Shown here one piece after another: positions 11,997 through 22,930 of a stretch of 64,000 nucleotides of DNA. The DNA lies in NCBI GenBank assembly GCA_030549495.1, contig JAUIRK010000894.1, forward strand, positions 1,550,001-1,614,000, written 5' to 3'. The translations under genes were made by a program, and so were the position numbers. The notes below the pieces were generated by a model. It was not told the origin of the DNA, ran no database searches, and worked only from the letters and a program-made list of their open reading frames with translations. Origin of the DNA: Nectonema munidae. Its lineage: Eukaryota > Nematomorpha > Nectonematoida > Nectonematidae. Each line of letters begins with the position of its first letter. Position 1 is the first letter of the stretch.

Positions 11997-14125
11997 CCAG
12001 GGCTTCTCATCTTTTTTCCTTGTGGATCCTTTGAGCGATAACCTTATTAATTGTGGACCCCCATGATCTATAAGAGACATATTCAAATAGGGAATACATA
12101 TTATATCGATAATTTCACACCTAAAGGCTTCCTTGAGCGAGATAAATAAAAGATATTTTGGCATAATATTTTTGAATTAAATATCAATAAAAAGATGTAC
12201 AATGTAGCATTTAAATGTTATTATTCTTAAAAAAAGTGTTGGTGTCGTTCAAATTTGAGAACTTTGAGCCTGCTGTTGTGCAGCCAATTTTTTAATTCCC
12301 GGTTCCAAATTCGATAAAGCCAGACGAAGGTCTCCTCTTTTCACAACGATACTTGGTTAATAGCTGATTCGCACAACTCAAACCACATTCCACAAGAGAG
12401 GTAGACGGAAAAGCCATGCTGTACATTTCAACGTTTTCCCGTAATAGCGGATATTTAAAGGCAAACTCACTACGTCTCCATGCATTTTGTTGATCTTTAT
12501 TAATCGGTTATCGACCACAGTCAACATATGTCGAGCTTACAAAAATGAAATCGTCTGCCGTACATTAGATATCGTCTGATTATTATGGTCGTTAATGGGT
12601 TAACGTTATTGCATTGCAAATCTACCAAACTTTGAGCCCACCCGTTGCATTGTAATTAAACAAGTTCTTCTTGTAAGTCAATTGAAACAACAGCAGCATT
12701 CACCTCAAATGGATGGGATACCCAGCCTGGAATTTTCAGCTCTAACAAGTCTTTGAAACGAGTTATCATGCCTCCACGACTATTTTTCAGATAGTTAACT
12801 TATGCAATAGAGCCATTATATTTTTAATTAGTGCAAACTGAAGCAAGTGCAGGAAGTTGATCAAACTTACGACGTGAGATGTTAGTAATGTAGAATGTGA
12901 GTTTTCCTAAAAAGGCGTTTATAGCTTGTTTGCTTTTTATTAGATTATTTTTGTTATCTCATTGCAAGAGGAGATTGAGAGAGTTAAATTTTTCAAAAAT
13001 ATCGGAAATAAAAAATAGTATATCTTTTTTCAACTTAGCCAGCTCTTTTCCAATCTCTGTTTTCTTTAAAATTCTACAATGCTGTCACAAAGAGTAACAA
13101 ATCGTCGAAGACAATTCCCTTTATCACACCTCTGTATGTAACACAGGACGGTCAGAAAACCTTCTCTATTTTCTTCACAAAACATTCGAAAAAGACGATC
13201 TTTGAGAGCGCTAGACTTGATGCTGTTCACAACTTTTACAGCATGTGTCAATGCCTCATGAAGTCGTCCATTCAATCTTTTAGCCACCAGATGTTGACAG
13301 TTTATAAGTCAATGTATGCGCAATAAACTTCTGGCAATGCATTTTTCACATGAGCAATAAATCCTCTGTACCTACCAACCATGGAAGGGGCTCCATCGGT
13401 GGCACAAGCAATTAAGATTTCGAAAATTATTGGACTTCATTAAATTGGAATCGGTTTCAAGAGTTTTGGCAAAGAGAAGATTCTCGCAGACTTCCTTATT
13501 TCCTAAAAATCTTACGTATGCTAGCAACAGTGCTTCATTTTCAAACAAAGTTGCTTCGTTGAGTTGAATACAAATAACAAATAATTCACACGAACTTGAA
13601 CAATAAGTTGAGTTTCTATATCTTCAGACATTATTACTCAAAAGAAGTTTATTAGTAATTTCACGTGGATTTTTGTTTAACATTGTTGAAAATGATAACG
13701 GACACAAAAGGCAATATGACAGATTCACCCAGAGTGTTTGGCATGCAATTTTTGGCAATTATTCTACTGATTTCATACGATGCTATCAAACCATTATCCC
13801 TACAGCTTGTTTGTTTGCTAAGCATATCCGTTTACTTGTTTCTTCCTTGAAATTTGTCTCTTAACTTTTGAAAGTAATGAATTGATTCATTTTTTTTATC
13901 AGCGTGTTTTGTCTGCAAATGATAACGTAGCTTTGACGGTTTCGTGCTATCATTGGATAGCACTGTCGAGCATATGAGACACATCGGCTTCGTCGCGTTT
14001 TCTGACGCCTGAATAAAACGATGACAAATATTCTACGGAATACTGTCTTGTTTTTTTCTTACAGGTGTCAATGGTAAATCTTAATCTCAGTAGGAAGAGA
14101 ATAATGCTTCATTTCAGACAAAGAT
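11997..14125 (-). mobile_element. Decayed BED-finger hAT transposon (ZBED5/SCAND3-like)
   Basis: The low-coordinate end is CCAGGGCTTCTCATCTTTTT followed by GTGGATCC, a hAT terminus of the type seen in the MITE at 21839. Minus-strand translation in several frames gives, in order, a BED finger (MCLICSTVLSNDSTKPSKL, about 14000-13925) and LNEATLFENEALLLAYVRFL (about 13560). Next come DGAPSMVGRYRGFI (about 13400), AVKVVNSIKSSALKDRLF (about 13230) and the C-terminal dimerisation part (VECGLSCANQLLTKYR, about 12390). The copy carries many stops and frameshifts. The 5' terminus was not found; it is probably lost or hidden by the MITE starting near 14130. Confidence 0.82.
12504..12599. mobile_element. 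piggyBac-type MITE nested in the hAT element
   Basis: The element is flanked by TTAA (12500-12503 and 12600-12603). The right end, GGTCGTTAATGGG, and the interior words ATGTCGA, CTTACAAAAAT and ATCGTCTG match the copy at 44347. The left end (TCGGTTATCG) is more diverged. It interrupts the hAT transposase between the central and C-terminal parts and is therefore younger than that hAT. Confidence 0.7.
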
Positions 14126-14129
14126 ATAC

Positions 14130-14408
14130 CGTAATTTCGAAAATATAGAGGGCACCGGATTATAAGGCGCAGGGTCAGATTAATATCTCATTACACACGT
14201 ATGGCGCATCGGATTATAAGGTACACAATAAAATTCAAATAAGATCAACTTATTTGAATGTTTTTTTTATTTATTTTATATTTTATACTTAAGTATACTT
14301 TTATTATGAAATAAACTGGGCTTATTTTACTTTTGTTCAAGGCGCATTCCTCTTTTCTAAAAAAATTAACTCAAAGTGCGCCAAATGTTCCGAAAATTAG
14401 GGTAATAC
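14130..14408. mobile_element. MITE with TACCGTAATTTCG ends
   Basis: The left end TACCGTAATTTCGAAAAT and the reverse complement of the right end, TATTACCCTAATTTTCGGAA, form an imperfect terminal inverted repeat. Internal phrases GGCACCGGATTATAAGGCGC and GGCGCATCGGATTATAAGG are repeated. It is non-coding, and the superfamily is not certain. A short stretch ending TAGAGATTACTGTA near 14676 may be the end of another, related MITE. Confidence 0.55.
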
Positions 14409-14949
14409 GTAATTAAAAATCGATACAAAATCGATAGTGTCATTACAATTCATAGACAGTGAGTGCTCTTTGCCTCATTCCTTTGCATCATGTGTTTCAA
14501 AATTTTGACAAAATCGAGATTACCATTACAATCATTCCAACTTCCATAATTCAATGAAACAAGACTTATATTTCAAGTGCCGAAATAGAGGGATATACGA
14601 TAATGACTTTCAAATAAAATCCAATATACATCCAGGTCTGGATAATCAAGGCGCCAAATAGCTAGAGATTACTGTAATCAATTTCATTCAAACTAAAGAT
14701 GGAATCCTAGATACTATTCACTATAAATTGTATTGTACAATTAACTTGTAACTCGTATGATGTTTTATAAATATATTATGGTATCCCTGGCTCTGCCAGT
14801 AGTAATTTAACATTTTAGGAAATTGTTATCGTTACTTACATGGTGATTAGATAAAAATGAGAAATATGGTCATTAGATGTTATAAAAATGCTTACATCCA
14901 ATTTTTATTTTTAAATGGGTTAAGAGTATTAAAAAATGTAAAAGACTTT
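14409..14949. other. Non-coding, possible second MITE end near 14676
   Basis: Only the fragment around 14625-14676 (GGCGCCAAATAGCTAGAGAT, then TACTGTA) looks like a transposon terminus. No gene was recognised. Confidence 0.35.
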
Positions 14950-15451
14950 TTCCATGCAAAATTTTGAAGAGAATAATTAACTATGTTTTCTAACAACAAA
15001 AACACATCGCTTGTATCACTTGCACTATTTTTTTCCATATCTTCTACTAGCGCTTTCTTTTATTGAAACAAATTAATGGATCTGTTAAAGTCCAAACAAC
15101 GAATTCTTCACTCAAATGCAAACGATTTGAAAACTTGGTTTGTGCTATTTTTGAAATTTTCGAATTTATCTTTTCATATCCAAGAAGATTATGCAAACAC
15201 CATTCAAACCATTGTGCGGAGCAGAAACTACATCAGTTGCTGTAAACCAAGCAAGTTCAACTTGTATTGGTGAGAAAACAAAGTTATTTTTAAGCAATAT
15301 ATTGCTTCTGGAAAGTGTTTTAAAAAGTGGACACTACGAGGAGAAATTTTTCCAGCTAAAATAACAATACACTCTAAAAATTCTTTCTAATCACCTCTTG
15401 AGTGAAATTTACTCAACTGAGTAATAGCAAATCTAGCAACTTCTTCTTTAA
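14950..15451 (-). pseudogene. CRHH-type transposase-like gene, C-terminal part (split by piggyBac)
   Basis: On the minus strand the translation reads KEEVARFAITQLSKFHSR, LECIVILAGKISPRSVHF and FPEAIYCLKITLFSHQYKL. Further down come LHLSEEFVVWTLTDPL and KRKALVEDMEKN. I know this order of motifs from an uncharacterised, multi-copy protein family common in arthropod and cnidarian genomes, in which HLWYLSEELV..ALFD is the conserved end. It continues the fragment at 18746-20090: the piggyBac sits exactly between them at a TTAA. Several stops are present. Superfamily unknown to me. Confidence 0.65.
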
Positions 15452-16020
15452 CCTTCGCAAGACGGTCCATTTTATACCATACACGAAGGACGGATATATG
15501 CCGTAAAACTCCCATACATCAAAAAAAGATTGTTTATGCCATATATTGCATTTCCTGCATAAATTTTATGTAAAATCACAAAAAATAGCATTTTAAAGCA
15601 CAAAAACTAGTAAATGAAAAAATTTATTCATGTGTGCGTAATAAAAAGTTAACGCCATCTGCATTACTGAAATATTTTTTGCAATATCTTATATACAGTT
15701 GTGTTAGACATAGAAACAAAACAAATTTTATTTCATGAAAGGATGAATGATAATGCTGTATGTGTACGGTTTATTAGGCATTATATTATACTGATTACGT
15801 TAACAAATGAGAAGAATTTACGAGAAGGATAATGATCGATATATGTGCTGGTTTATCATGAGATGTCGTTTTCAACCTTGATATAATGTAGGATAGCTTT
15901 ATCTTCATGAGTAATTTTCGAATCCGAGCACATTGAAGGTAGAGTATAAACAAAATTAAAGCTGTGTTGTGTGATGTCACACAGAATTTTTTTCAAATAT
16001 GTCATCACTAATCATTTGTG

Positions 16021-16050
16021 TATAAAATACACTTTGCACTCAAAACGAAA
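16021..16050 (+). promoter_or_regulatory. Upstream copy of the piggyBac TATA box
   Basis: TATAAAATAC at 16021, about 15 bases before GCACTCAAA, is the same layout as the downstream copy at 16352. Lying one repeat unit upstream, it may start a longer leader or be silent. Confidence 0.4.
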
Positions 16051-16351
16051 ACTTTTATTCTATTTTCTCAGTTTTCTAATTTTACACTGTATGATTGTGT
16101 ACGGTATATTAGGCATTTTATTCTACAGATTACGTTGAGAAATGAGAAAAATTTACAAGAAGGATAATGATCAATATATGTGCTGGTTTATCATGAGATG
16201 TCGTTTTTAACCTTGATATAATGTAGGATAATCTTCATGATTAATTTTTGTATCCGAGCATATTGAAGGTAGAATATAAACAAAATTAAAGCTGTGTTGT
16301 GTGATGTCACACAGAGAATTTTTTCAAATATGTCATCACTAATCATTTGTG

Positions 16352-16385
16352 TATAAAATACATTTTGCACTCAAATCAAAAACTT
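16352..16385 (+). promoter_or_regulatory. Probable TATA promoter of the piggyBac transposase
   Basis: TATAAAATAC at 16352 is followed by TTTTGCACTCAAATC, an initiator-like stretch about 25-30 bases downstream, and then a leader of about 50 bases before the ATG at 16434. Spacing fits a core RNA polymerase II promoter. Confidence 0.5.
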
Positions 16386-16433
16386 TCATTTTATTTTCTC
16401 AGTTTTCTAATCTGTGTGATTATTATCTCCGTC

Positions 16434-18426
16434 ATGCAGTCGTCTTCAAGTGTTTCTTCTTATAACACTATAACTTCTTCTTCTGAAAGTTTTACTTCGT
16501 CTTCATCTGAGGAGTCAGATATTTCTGAAACGGTTTCAGATTTCTTACTTGCTCCAGACGGTACACGTTATCAATGGGATCCTTTTTCTACGAATGTTGG
16601 AAGACCTGGAACTTTTAATATTAGAGTACTGTCGCCGAACCATATGGTCCTAAAGGAGATGCTAAATCTTTAGTTGATCCTTTGAAAATTTTTCAACTTT
16701 TTTTACTGTTGAAACAATATCCCATATTTATCGCTGTACCAAATTAAAGATGGATGAGGCATATGCGTGAGTCAAATTTAATTTTAAATAGTTTTAGTCA
16801 CAGTTGACATCAATGTAACTATTTTGCTTATTAAAACTTTGTGCAAATAGATGCTACTTTTTGTTCATCTAATCGGTTGACGTCAACTATAAAAAATTTA
16901 TTTTAAAAATTTATTTTAAATTTTTAATTTTTTTAAAACTTTAGTCTAAATTCTCGGGCTATATTTTTCAATTTTTTGCTTAGTACACTACTTGGACATT
17001 CAAAAAACTTTTTATTGCTTATGTATTTTGGTAGAAACATTTAAATAAATTATCTTTATTTGTAATACCAAATATAAAAGCTATTATACTTTATTTTTAT
17101 GATAAAAGATGACTCTCCAGAAAAGTATTTATTTAAAAATATTGTTCGTAATTTTATTATCTTTTTGTGTTTTAGAAATATGCCTGAAACTTTAAAGACT
17201 AAATTTTGTTTGAAAAGTTCAGTATTGTACATACTATCTTATTTTGCATGTTTACTACACATTGGACACAAAAATCAAAAATTAGATGTAAAATACCTCT
17301 TTTTAAAAGCAGAGAGCCATTTTTAAAAGCTCTATAAATCGAGTATTTTTTCTTATCCATGTTTTATCCTACAAAAAAGTGAAAGAAATCAGGAGATAAA
17401 GGGAGCAATAAGAAATTAACCTTTTTATAAAATATTCAGCAGTACTATACCCGAAGTTGTAACTGTTGATAACAGTGATAAAATTAGAGGAAGAATTACG
17501 AATCTATGATCGATAAGCCAACGCTATGGCTAAAATGCTACCACTGCAATGACCAAGAACTTATTATGTGCTCAAACCAAATTTATGTCCCTGGTCTCCT
17601 AGATAAAACTATTTTTCTTCTGAAGAAATTGTAAAAAGACTTGGGCAGTTGTATTGCAAAAGGTTGCCATATTCATGGACAGGTTCTTTACCTCTCATGA
17701 ACTTTGCAAATGGGCACAGAAAAAACCTCACAGTCTGTGGCACTGCAAGAGCTAATCGCCGCTTTATACCTTACCTTTTCAGCCAGATCATCTAAAAAGT
17801 CTCGCCTTACAAGATTGTGGAGTAAATTCCTTTACACAGAATTTGCATCCTTGACTGCTACATTCCTCAAGCATTCACAAAAGACTCAAAGTAGTTTATA
17901 TAATGTCGTCTCAACATTTGGGAAGCACAACTTGTTAGGTCCAAGACGTAAACCGGAGACTGTTGTCGATTACAATAAATTTAAATCGGGCGTTGATACT
18001 TGTAATCGAATGCTAAGAGACTTTACTTCTTACAAAGCTTCAAGGAGATGGCCTTTTCTTTTGTTTTGTAATTATTTAGACATATCAGCTTATAACAGTT
18101 GGGTCATCATCAAGACAACGCTCCAGAAAAATTTCCATCGTACAAAAGGTGGGAGAAAGTACTTCATAAGAGATCTGTGTCTAAGACTTAGTCACCTTTC
18201 AATGATGAACAGATGTAATGATCCTCTCACCCACAGAATCACAAAGGAACTTATTTCATTTTACGGGATCCAACAAGATATACCTGAGATTGCTTCCTCT
18301 TCTCGTGGATATTGCTTTGTTTCTACTTGTAGACCAAAAAAGAGAGGAACAAGAAAGTGCGCAACATGCAAAAGGCCTATATGTAAAGCACACACAAAGT
18401 ACATTTGTCAAAGTTGTGGAATTTAA
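16434..18426 (+). pseudogene. piggyBac transposase, decayed
   Basis: The ATG at 16434 opens 79 codons: a Ser-rich acidic N-terminus, then LLAPDGTRYQWDPFS. A shifted frame continues GDAKSLVDPLKIFQLFFTVE, the start of the DDE_Tnp_1_7 region. The middle (about 16790-17630) is badly eroded. Near 17675 the frame reads FMDRFFTSHELC, a catalytic-core motif, with TVCGTARANRRFIP in another frame. The 3' part (17704-18426, the last ~170 codons clean) has VVDYNKFKSGVDTCNRML, NYLDISAYNSW and a C-terminal cysteine-rich domain (CATCKRPICKAHTKYICQSC). At least four breaks make it inactive. The C-terminal domain looks intact. Confidence 0.88.
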
Positions 18427-18745
18427 TTTTGCTCTTTTTTTATGCTAACTAATCAAAATTAAATATTTTTAAGTTTTTTGCTCAATTAATTTTTATTATT
18501 GCTTTTTATTCATGAATAAAGTTCATAATGTGAAAAGAAATTTAGTTACTTTCTTTAGATGGCGTTAAAGATCTACAGAAGAAAAAAATATACAGTTATT
18601 CACTATCAGTTTTTATTTTTGAAAAATTTGTTGTTTTTTGAAAATTTACATTATAATTTTAACATAGGTTTTATATAAGATAGTCGACGTAAATTTAGTT
18701 TGAAAATTACCATTGACGTAAAACTCCCGTTCCGTCTTGCGAAGG

Positions 18746-20090
18746 TTAAAACAACATTGATTGTAAAGCTAATTGTTTCATTCTGTAGCAAACTTTGATA
18801 AGAAGATTGATGAATAAATGTAGGCCATTGTAGGCCCCCAATTGTAAGGCCAAGAGAATATTTAAGAGCAGCAGTTAATACTATTTCAAAAATGTGATGC
18901 CTACATGTAAAATACAAAGGATTTTTTTTAGCTTTTCCATAATCAATTCTTCACACGTTTGAGATTTAATTCCAGTATGCTGTTGTATTAAAAACAAAGC
19001 TTTTATGTTTTCAAACTTTGTAATTCTTCTACAATAACAATTGCTTATGCGATGATTCCAGTTTCCAGAAAATAGTTTCGGAATGCTTTTTCTGATTTGT
19101 AACCTGAAACTACAACCGGAAGACGATATACTTGAGTTTTTTTGATAAGTCATTCAAAATTTTACATCCCAATGCACCATGAGCAACTGTCAAAATTATT
19201 AGTTTTTGAAAAAAAAAATTTTGTACATAATTTTTGACATTAAAACCAAGCTTTTTAACTGTTGCCATAATCATCATTGTTACTCTTCTGTCTGAAGTTT
19301 TTGTTCAAAGGAGCTGCTAAATTTAAATCAAAAATTTTTTACAAGCTCTTTTACTCACTTGAAAATTTTCTTTTTGACTGCTTTTATAACTTTCATCTGA
19401 TAAGGCATCTTCTTCATTTTTATTTTCAAACTCTAAAACTTCTCTCACTTTTTGATCTTCGATATTCACTTTTTCTCTATAATTAATTCAGCTTGTTTTC
19501 TTTTTTGCAATTTTTTTTCTTTTAAAGCGTCTAATTTATCTAAAGATCCTAAACAACCCTGAAGATCTTTTTTTCTTTGAGCAATTAAAAATTTCCTATC
19601 TTTATCAATTTTGATTAAATTTAGAACACGCTCATGAACGATGTCAGATAAATGACCCACTTGCTCAACAAATAATATTTCTTTTGTGTGAGAATGTTTC
19701 TTGGAGAATTCTTTTTTAACTTTTTGTATTTCTCAAAAAAATTTTCTAATTCTTTGATTGCATGTTGTTCTCGTCGAAGGGAAATTCTCGATTTATTCCA
19801 AGATAATGAAACATTTTGAATGAAAAGTTTAGCACTATCTCGAATTGTTTTATCAATGTTTTATGATAATAAAAAATAAGCATAAAACTCGTCTGATTGA
19901 TGTTAATTTTGCACCAGTTATTTGCATTTTGAAAACGAATTAATAACCAAGACTTGCTTCTAGTAATATTAGATTCAGTCGTGCTGCTTTTAAAGCTGCA
20001 ATATAAATTTTAAAAATACAAAAAATATAAATAATTACAAAAATATATCATAAACTAACATTTTAAATGCCAAAAAACTATTTATAATTT
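18746..20090 (-). pseudogene. CRHH-type transposase-like gene, N-terminal and middle part
   Basis: Minus-strand reading, from high to low coordinates, gives LRREQHAIKELENFFEKYKK, then VLNLIKIDKDRKFLIAQRKK (about 19610) and DKLDALKEKKLQKRKQAEL. Next come YRLPVVVSGYKSEKAF (about 19110), YFTCRHHIFEIVLTAALKYS (18915-18860) and GLQWPTFIHQSSYQSLLQNE, running up to the piggyBac border at 18749. The gene resumes at 15451. The same motif order is shared by an uncharacterised repetitive family of arthropods and cnidarians. It has several stops and frameshifts. CRHH is a label of convenience taken from the motif. Confidence 0.65.
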
Positions 20091-20204
20091 ACTTTTGAGC
20101 ATAAAATTTATTTTTAATAATTTTTAACATGTTCCCATTTTATAAAACAGAAAATATAATGGAATGCAGAGAAATTAAAAAAAAAATTTAATAAGGACCA
20201 TCCT

Positions 20205-20525
20205 ACTATATATATATATGTGTGTTGTGAGTGTATGTCTGTATGTGTATGTAAAGTATGTGCGTGTGTGTGTGTCTTGTGAATGTGTAGTGTATGTTAT
20301 GTATGTGTGTGTCTGTGTGTGTCTAGTCCTAGTGAATGTGTAGTGTATGTATATGTATGTGTGTGTGTATGTATGTGTATGTGGGTATGTGTGTGTATGT
20401 ATGAGTGTGTAATGTGTGTGTGTGTCTGCGTGTGTGTGTGTCTAGTGAATGTATATGTATCTGTTTCTGTATGTTTGTGCGTGTGAGTGCGTGTGTGTGA
20501 ATGAGAGGGGGGGGGGGGGGGTGGT
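20205..20525 (+). repeat. TG-rich microsatellite ending in a 15-base G run
   Basis: Imperfect (TG)n and (TATG)n repeats with scattered interruptions run from about 20205 to 20500 and finish in a run of about 15 Gs before TGGTTGCAGG. Open frames on both strands here are products of the repeat and are not genes. The G run is a likely assembly weak point. Confidence 0.95.
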
Positions 20526-21380
20526 TGCAGGACGGGTGGCAGTCTGTGTCTAAACGAACAAGACCAGTTTTTATTATGGGGGCAGTTTCGGCAAACATTT
20601 ATTGTAATTTATATTTTATATGCAATATGCTTATATCATTGCATTTATACATACATCGTGGAGAAGTGCTTGTTAAAACGAGATTGACATGCAATTCTTC
20701 AAAAGGCCTTGGTTTATCGTTTCCAAGAGTTTTAATGAGTAAAAATGTTGTTTAAAGGATCGCGTGACTGAAGCTAATACTTTTGCAAAAATCCATAATC
20801 ATCCACAGTCATGATGTGGACGTTTTTCTTACAAACGCGCATCCCATATCCACACAAAAGTATAAAAGCAGAGGCGATTGAATCAAGCAAACATTTTTTA
20901 CATATAAATAGCTTTTTCTCAAATATCACTTTAATTGCGCTGTATGCAACCTCTTTTCTATCTATATACGTTTAATATAAAGCTTTTCTCTAAAATGTCA
21001 TTTCCCTAATTAATAATCGGGCAGATCTTTCAAAGTGCAGCGGCGTATTTAGACGAAGCTCGCATACATCCTGCCTTTCCCTCTCTCCCTACCCCCGTTA
21101 AAATTTGTACCCCCTTTCCCTCTCTCTAAATGTAAAATACTCAAAATGTTAATTTTTTGCATGCATAAAAATGGACACTTACTACCTTTAATCATAAATG
21201 TCTTAAAACACCACTTTGTAGAAGAAGATGAAGACGAAATTTACAAACAACATTCAGAAACAGGCAAGAATATTCTTAGAAAAGATGAAGAAGGTAGTTG
21301 CAGAAAGCATATAATATATATACATTCTTATAAGTTATAGTAAAATGGAATTGACAATTTCGGATGTGATTGTTTGTGAG
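20526..21380. other. Non-coding region with one candidate TATA promoter
   Basis: No exon or transposon protein was recognised. The only distinctive site is the TATA-like element at 20861, described separately. An open frame at 21146-21340 has no recognisable motif. Confidence 0.4.
20861..20892 (+). promoter_or_regulatory. Candidate TATA-type core promoter
   Basis: AAAAGTATAAAAGCAGAGG is a near-ideal TATA box in a less AT-rich setting, and AATCAAGC about 25 bases downstream could serve as an initiator. No open frame that looks like a gene follows within 300 bases, so the transcript, if any, may be non-coding or spliced. Confidence 0.3.
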
Positions 21381-22930
21381 ATAGCCGAAACGCTTGTAAA
21401 AGCTGTTGAAATAAGTGCCTGATTTAACTTCTCAACGATTTGATTTTTTTTCTATTTTGAGAGAAAATTAGTCCTTTACTTTTAGGCGTATTGAGGTGAA
21501 GACTTGTTCATATCCTTTTTAGAGTAGGAAAAAGTTTGGATTCTAAGTATTTTTGGTTATTTGAACTTAAAGTCTCAAAAATTGACTCAGGTACTGCAAA
21601 AATAAGTGTAATATCATCAGCGAAAAAAACAAACCTAATTGTGGACAATGAAGAATGAAAATATTGAATAAGTGTAGTCCAATCATTGGGCGATGGGCCA
21701 CTCCAAATGTTGCTTCTACTTCAGATGAAGTAAATGTGTCAATAGAAGAAAATTGTTTTTATGACTTAAAATAGCTGATACAAGATGGAGACAGACCATG
21801 AATTACACATTTTTTCAGAAGAACAACATGGTTTAGAGTCCAGGGTTTCTCAACCGGGGTCCACATGGACCCTATGGGTCCATATAATTATTCAGGGGGT
21901 CCACAATGATATTTTGGTGGTCCATTAAGAAAACCATCTAATAACGGTTTTTATTATAAAAAGTTCGCAATAGACTTGACATCGTAAAAAGAGGTGCTTT
22001 ACGACTAGCATTAACTTCAATGCAACCAGATATAAAGAAACGCGTGGAGCAGCATCAACCACAGGGATCTCATTAAATGTCTTTCTTTTCTTATTATATA
22101 AATTGTTGCATTAGATTTCTTTCATTTCAATATGAATTTTATACTATTTTCTTTATCATAACCTACAAAATTTTATTGGTGAAAAATATTAAAATAAATT
22201 TTTTTTTGTCCAATTTTTATGAGGGGATCCACCAAGAAAAAAAGAAGTGAAAAGGGGTCCATGAGTAAAAAAAGATTGAGAAACACTGGACTTTAGACAA
22301 TCAAAAGCATGAGAAAATTTAAAAAATAGGCATAAACTGTCTACTTTCCTTTCAAACGTATCCTTTATTTATCCTGTCAATAAGAAAGCTATGAAGATGA
22401 GACCCTGAAAAAAATTTTCTGAAATCGAACTTTTGTGCAAAGAATCAATAATAATTATTAATTTGGGATTAATTGGACAATTGCTTATGAATAATTTTTT
22501 CAAAAATTTTAGAAATTGAGTTGTCTATTGAAATTGGACGGGTTGTTCGAGATAGATTGAAAATCTCTTTCTTTTTTTATGAATACCGGTATAATTTGGA
22601 AAATGCATATATATATATATATGAATGGATCAATTGAAAAATCAAAATAATCAAGCAAACTTGTCAATTCCACCTAAAATTCCTACTTTTTATCCACTTT
22701 ATCAGCAGTTTCAAGTGCTTTTTCGTTTGGGCCAATTTAAAATGTTTACGTGCTGCCTTTGTAAGGTAGATTGGATTTTGACGAAGTTCTTTTGCCTTTT
22801 GATTATTATGCTTATATTGCAAGCATCATGTTCTCTTTGGCAAAGTATTTCATTATTTGCCTCCTTTTTCCAAATATTTTTTTTATTTTTTTTTGCTAAA
22901 TTGTTGTTTTGAGAAATTTGCTTTAATATT
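21381..22930 (-). pseudogene. LINE reverse transcriptase fragment, minus strand
   Basis: In shifting minus-strand frames the translation gives NISIIIKRQKNFVKIQSTL (about 22810-22750), RPISIDNSISKIFEKIIHKQ (about 22540), LIDRINKGY, and after the hAT MITE HGLSPSCISYFK and FADDITLIFA (about 21610). The last is the catalytic motif of reverse transcriptase. Order and style fit the RT half of a CR1/Jockey-type LINE. It is interrupted by the MITE at 21839-22290 and carries many stops. Confidence 0.75.
21839..22290. mobile_element. hAT MITE, ~450 bp, inside a LINE
   Basis: The ends TCCAGGGTTTCTCAACC and (reverse complement of the right end) TCCAGTGTTTCTCAATC form a terminal inverted repeat, each followed by a GGACCC-type stretch. 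Flanks GTTTAGAG and CTTTAGAC are an imperfect 8-bp target duplication (6 of 8). The LINE translation continues on both sides. The ends resemble the terminus of the hAT at 11997. No coding capacity. Confidence 0.82.

Larger units (their letters stand above)
15761..16425 (+). repeat. Two-copy tandem duplication (~335 bp) spanning the piggyBac promoter
   Basis: Copy 1 (15761-16095) and copy 2 (16096-about 16425) are alike throughout by eye: TGTGTACGG, GGATAATGAT, TGTGCTGGTTTATCATGAGA, GTGTGATGTCACACAG, and a TATA box with downstream GCACTCAAA. Copy 2 leads directly into the transposase start codon at 16434. Both copies contain the palindrome TGTGATGTCACA. Confidence 0.85.
15452..18745 (+). mobile_element. 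piggyBac transposon, 3294 bp, both ends intact
   Basis: TTAA occurs at both borders (15448-15451 and 18746-18749). Perfect 14-bp inverted repeats CCTTCGCAAGACGG lie at 15452-15465 and 18732-18745. A 12-bp word CGTAAAACTCCC occurs near both ends (15502-15513 and 18717-18728) in the same orientation. The element carries a decayed plus-strand transposase and, upstream of it, a tandem duplication that contains the promoter. It has inserted into a CRHH-type gene on the minus strand. Crisp termini with a decayed gene suggest moderate age. Confidence 0.93.

Noticed and set aside
17099-17326. 75-codon frame inside the piggyBac
   Set aside because: No transposase motif in this frame; it falls in the eroded middle of the element.
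20283-20598. Open frames on both strands through the TG repeat
   Set aside because: They encode only Val/Cys or Thr/His runs dictated by the microsatellite; no gene-like composition beyond it.
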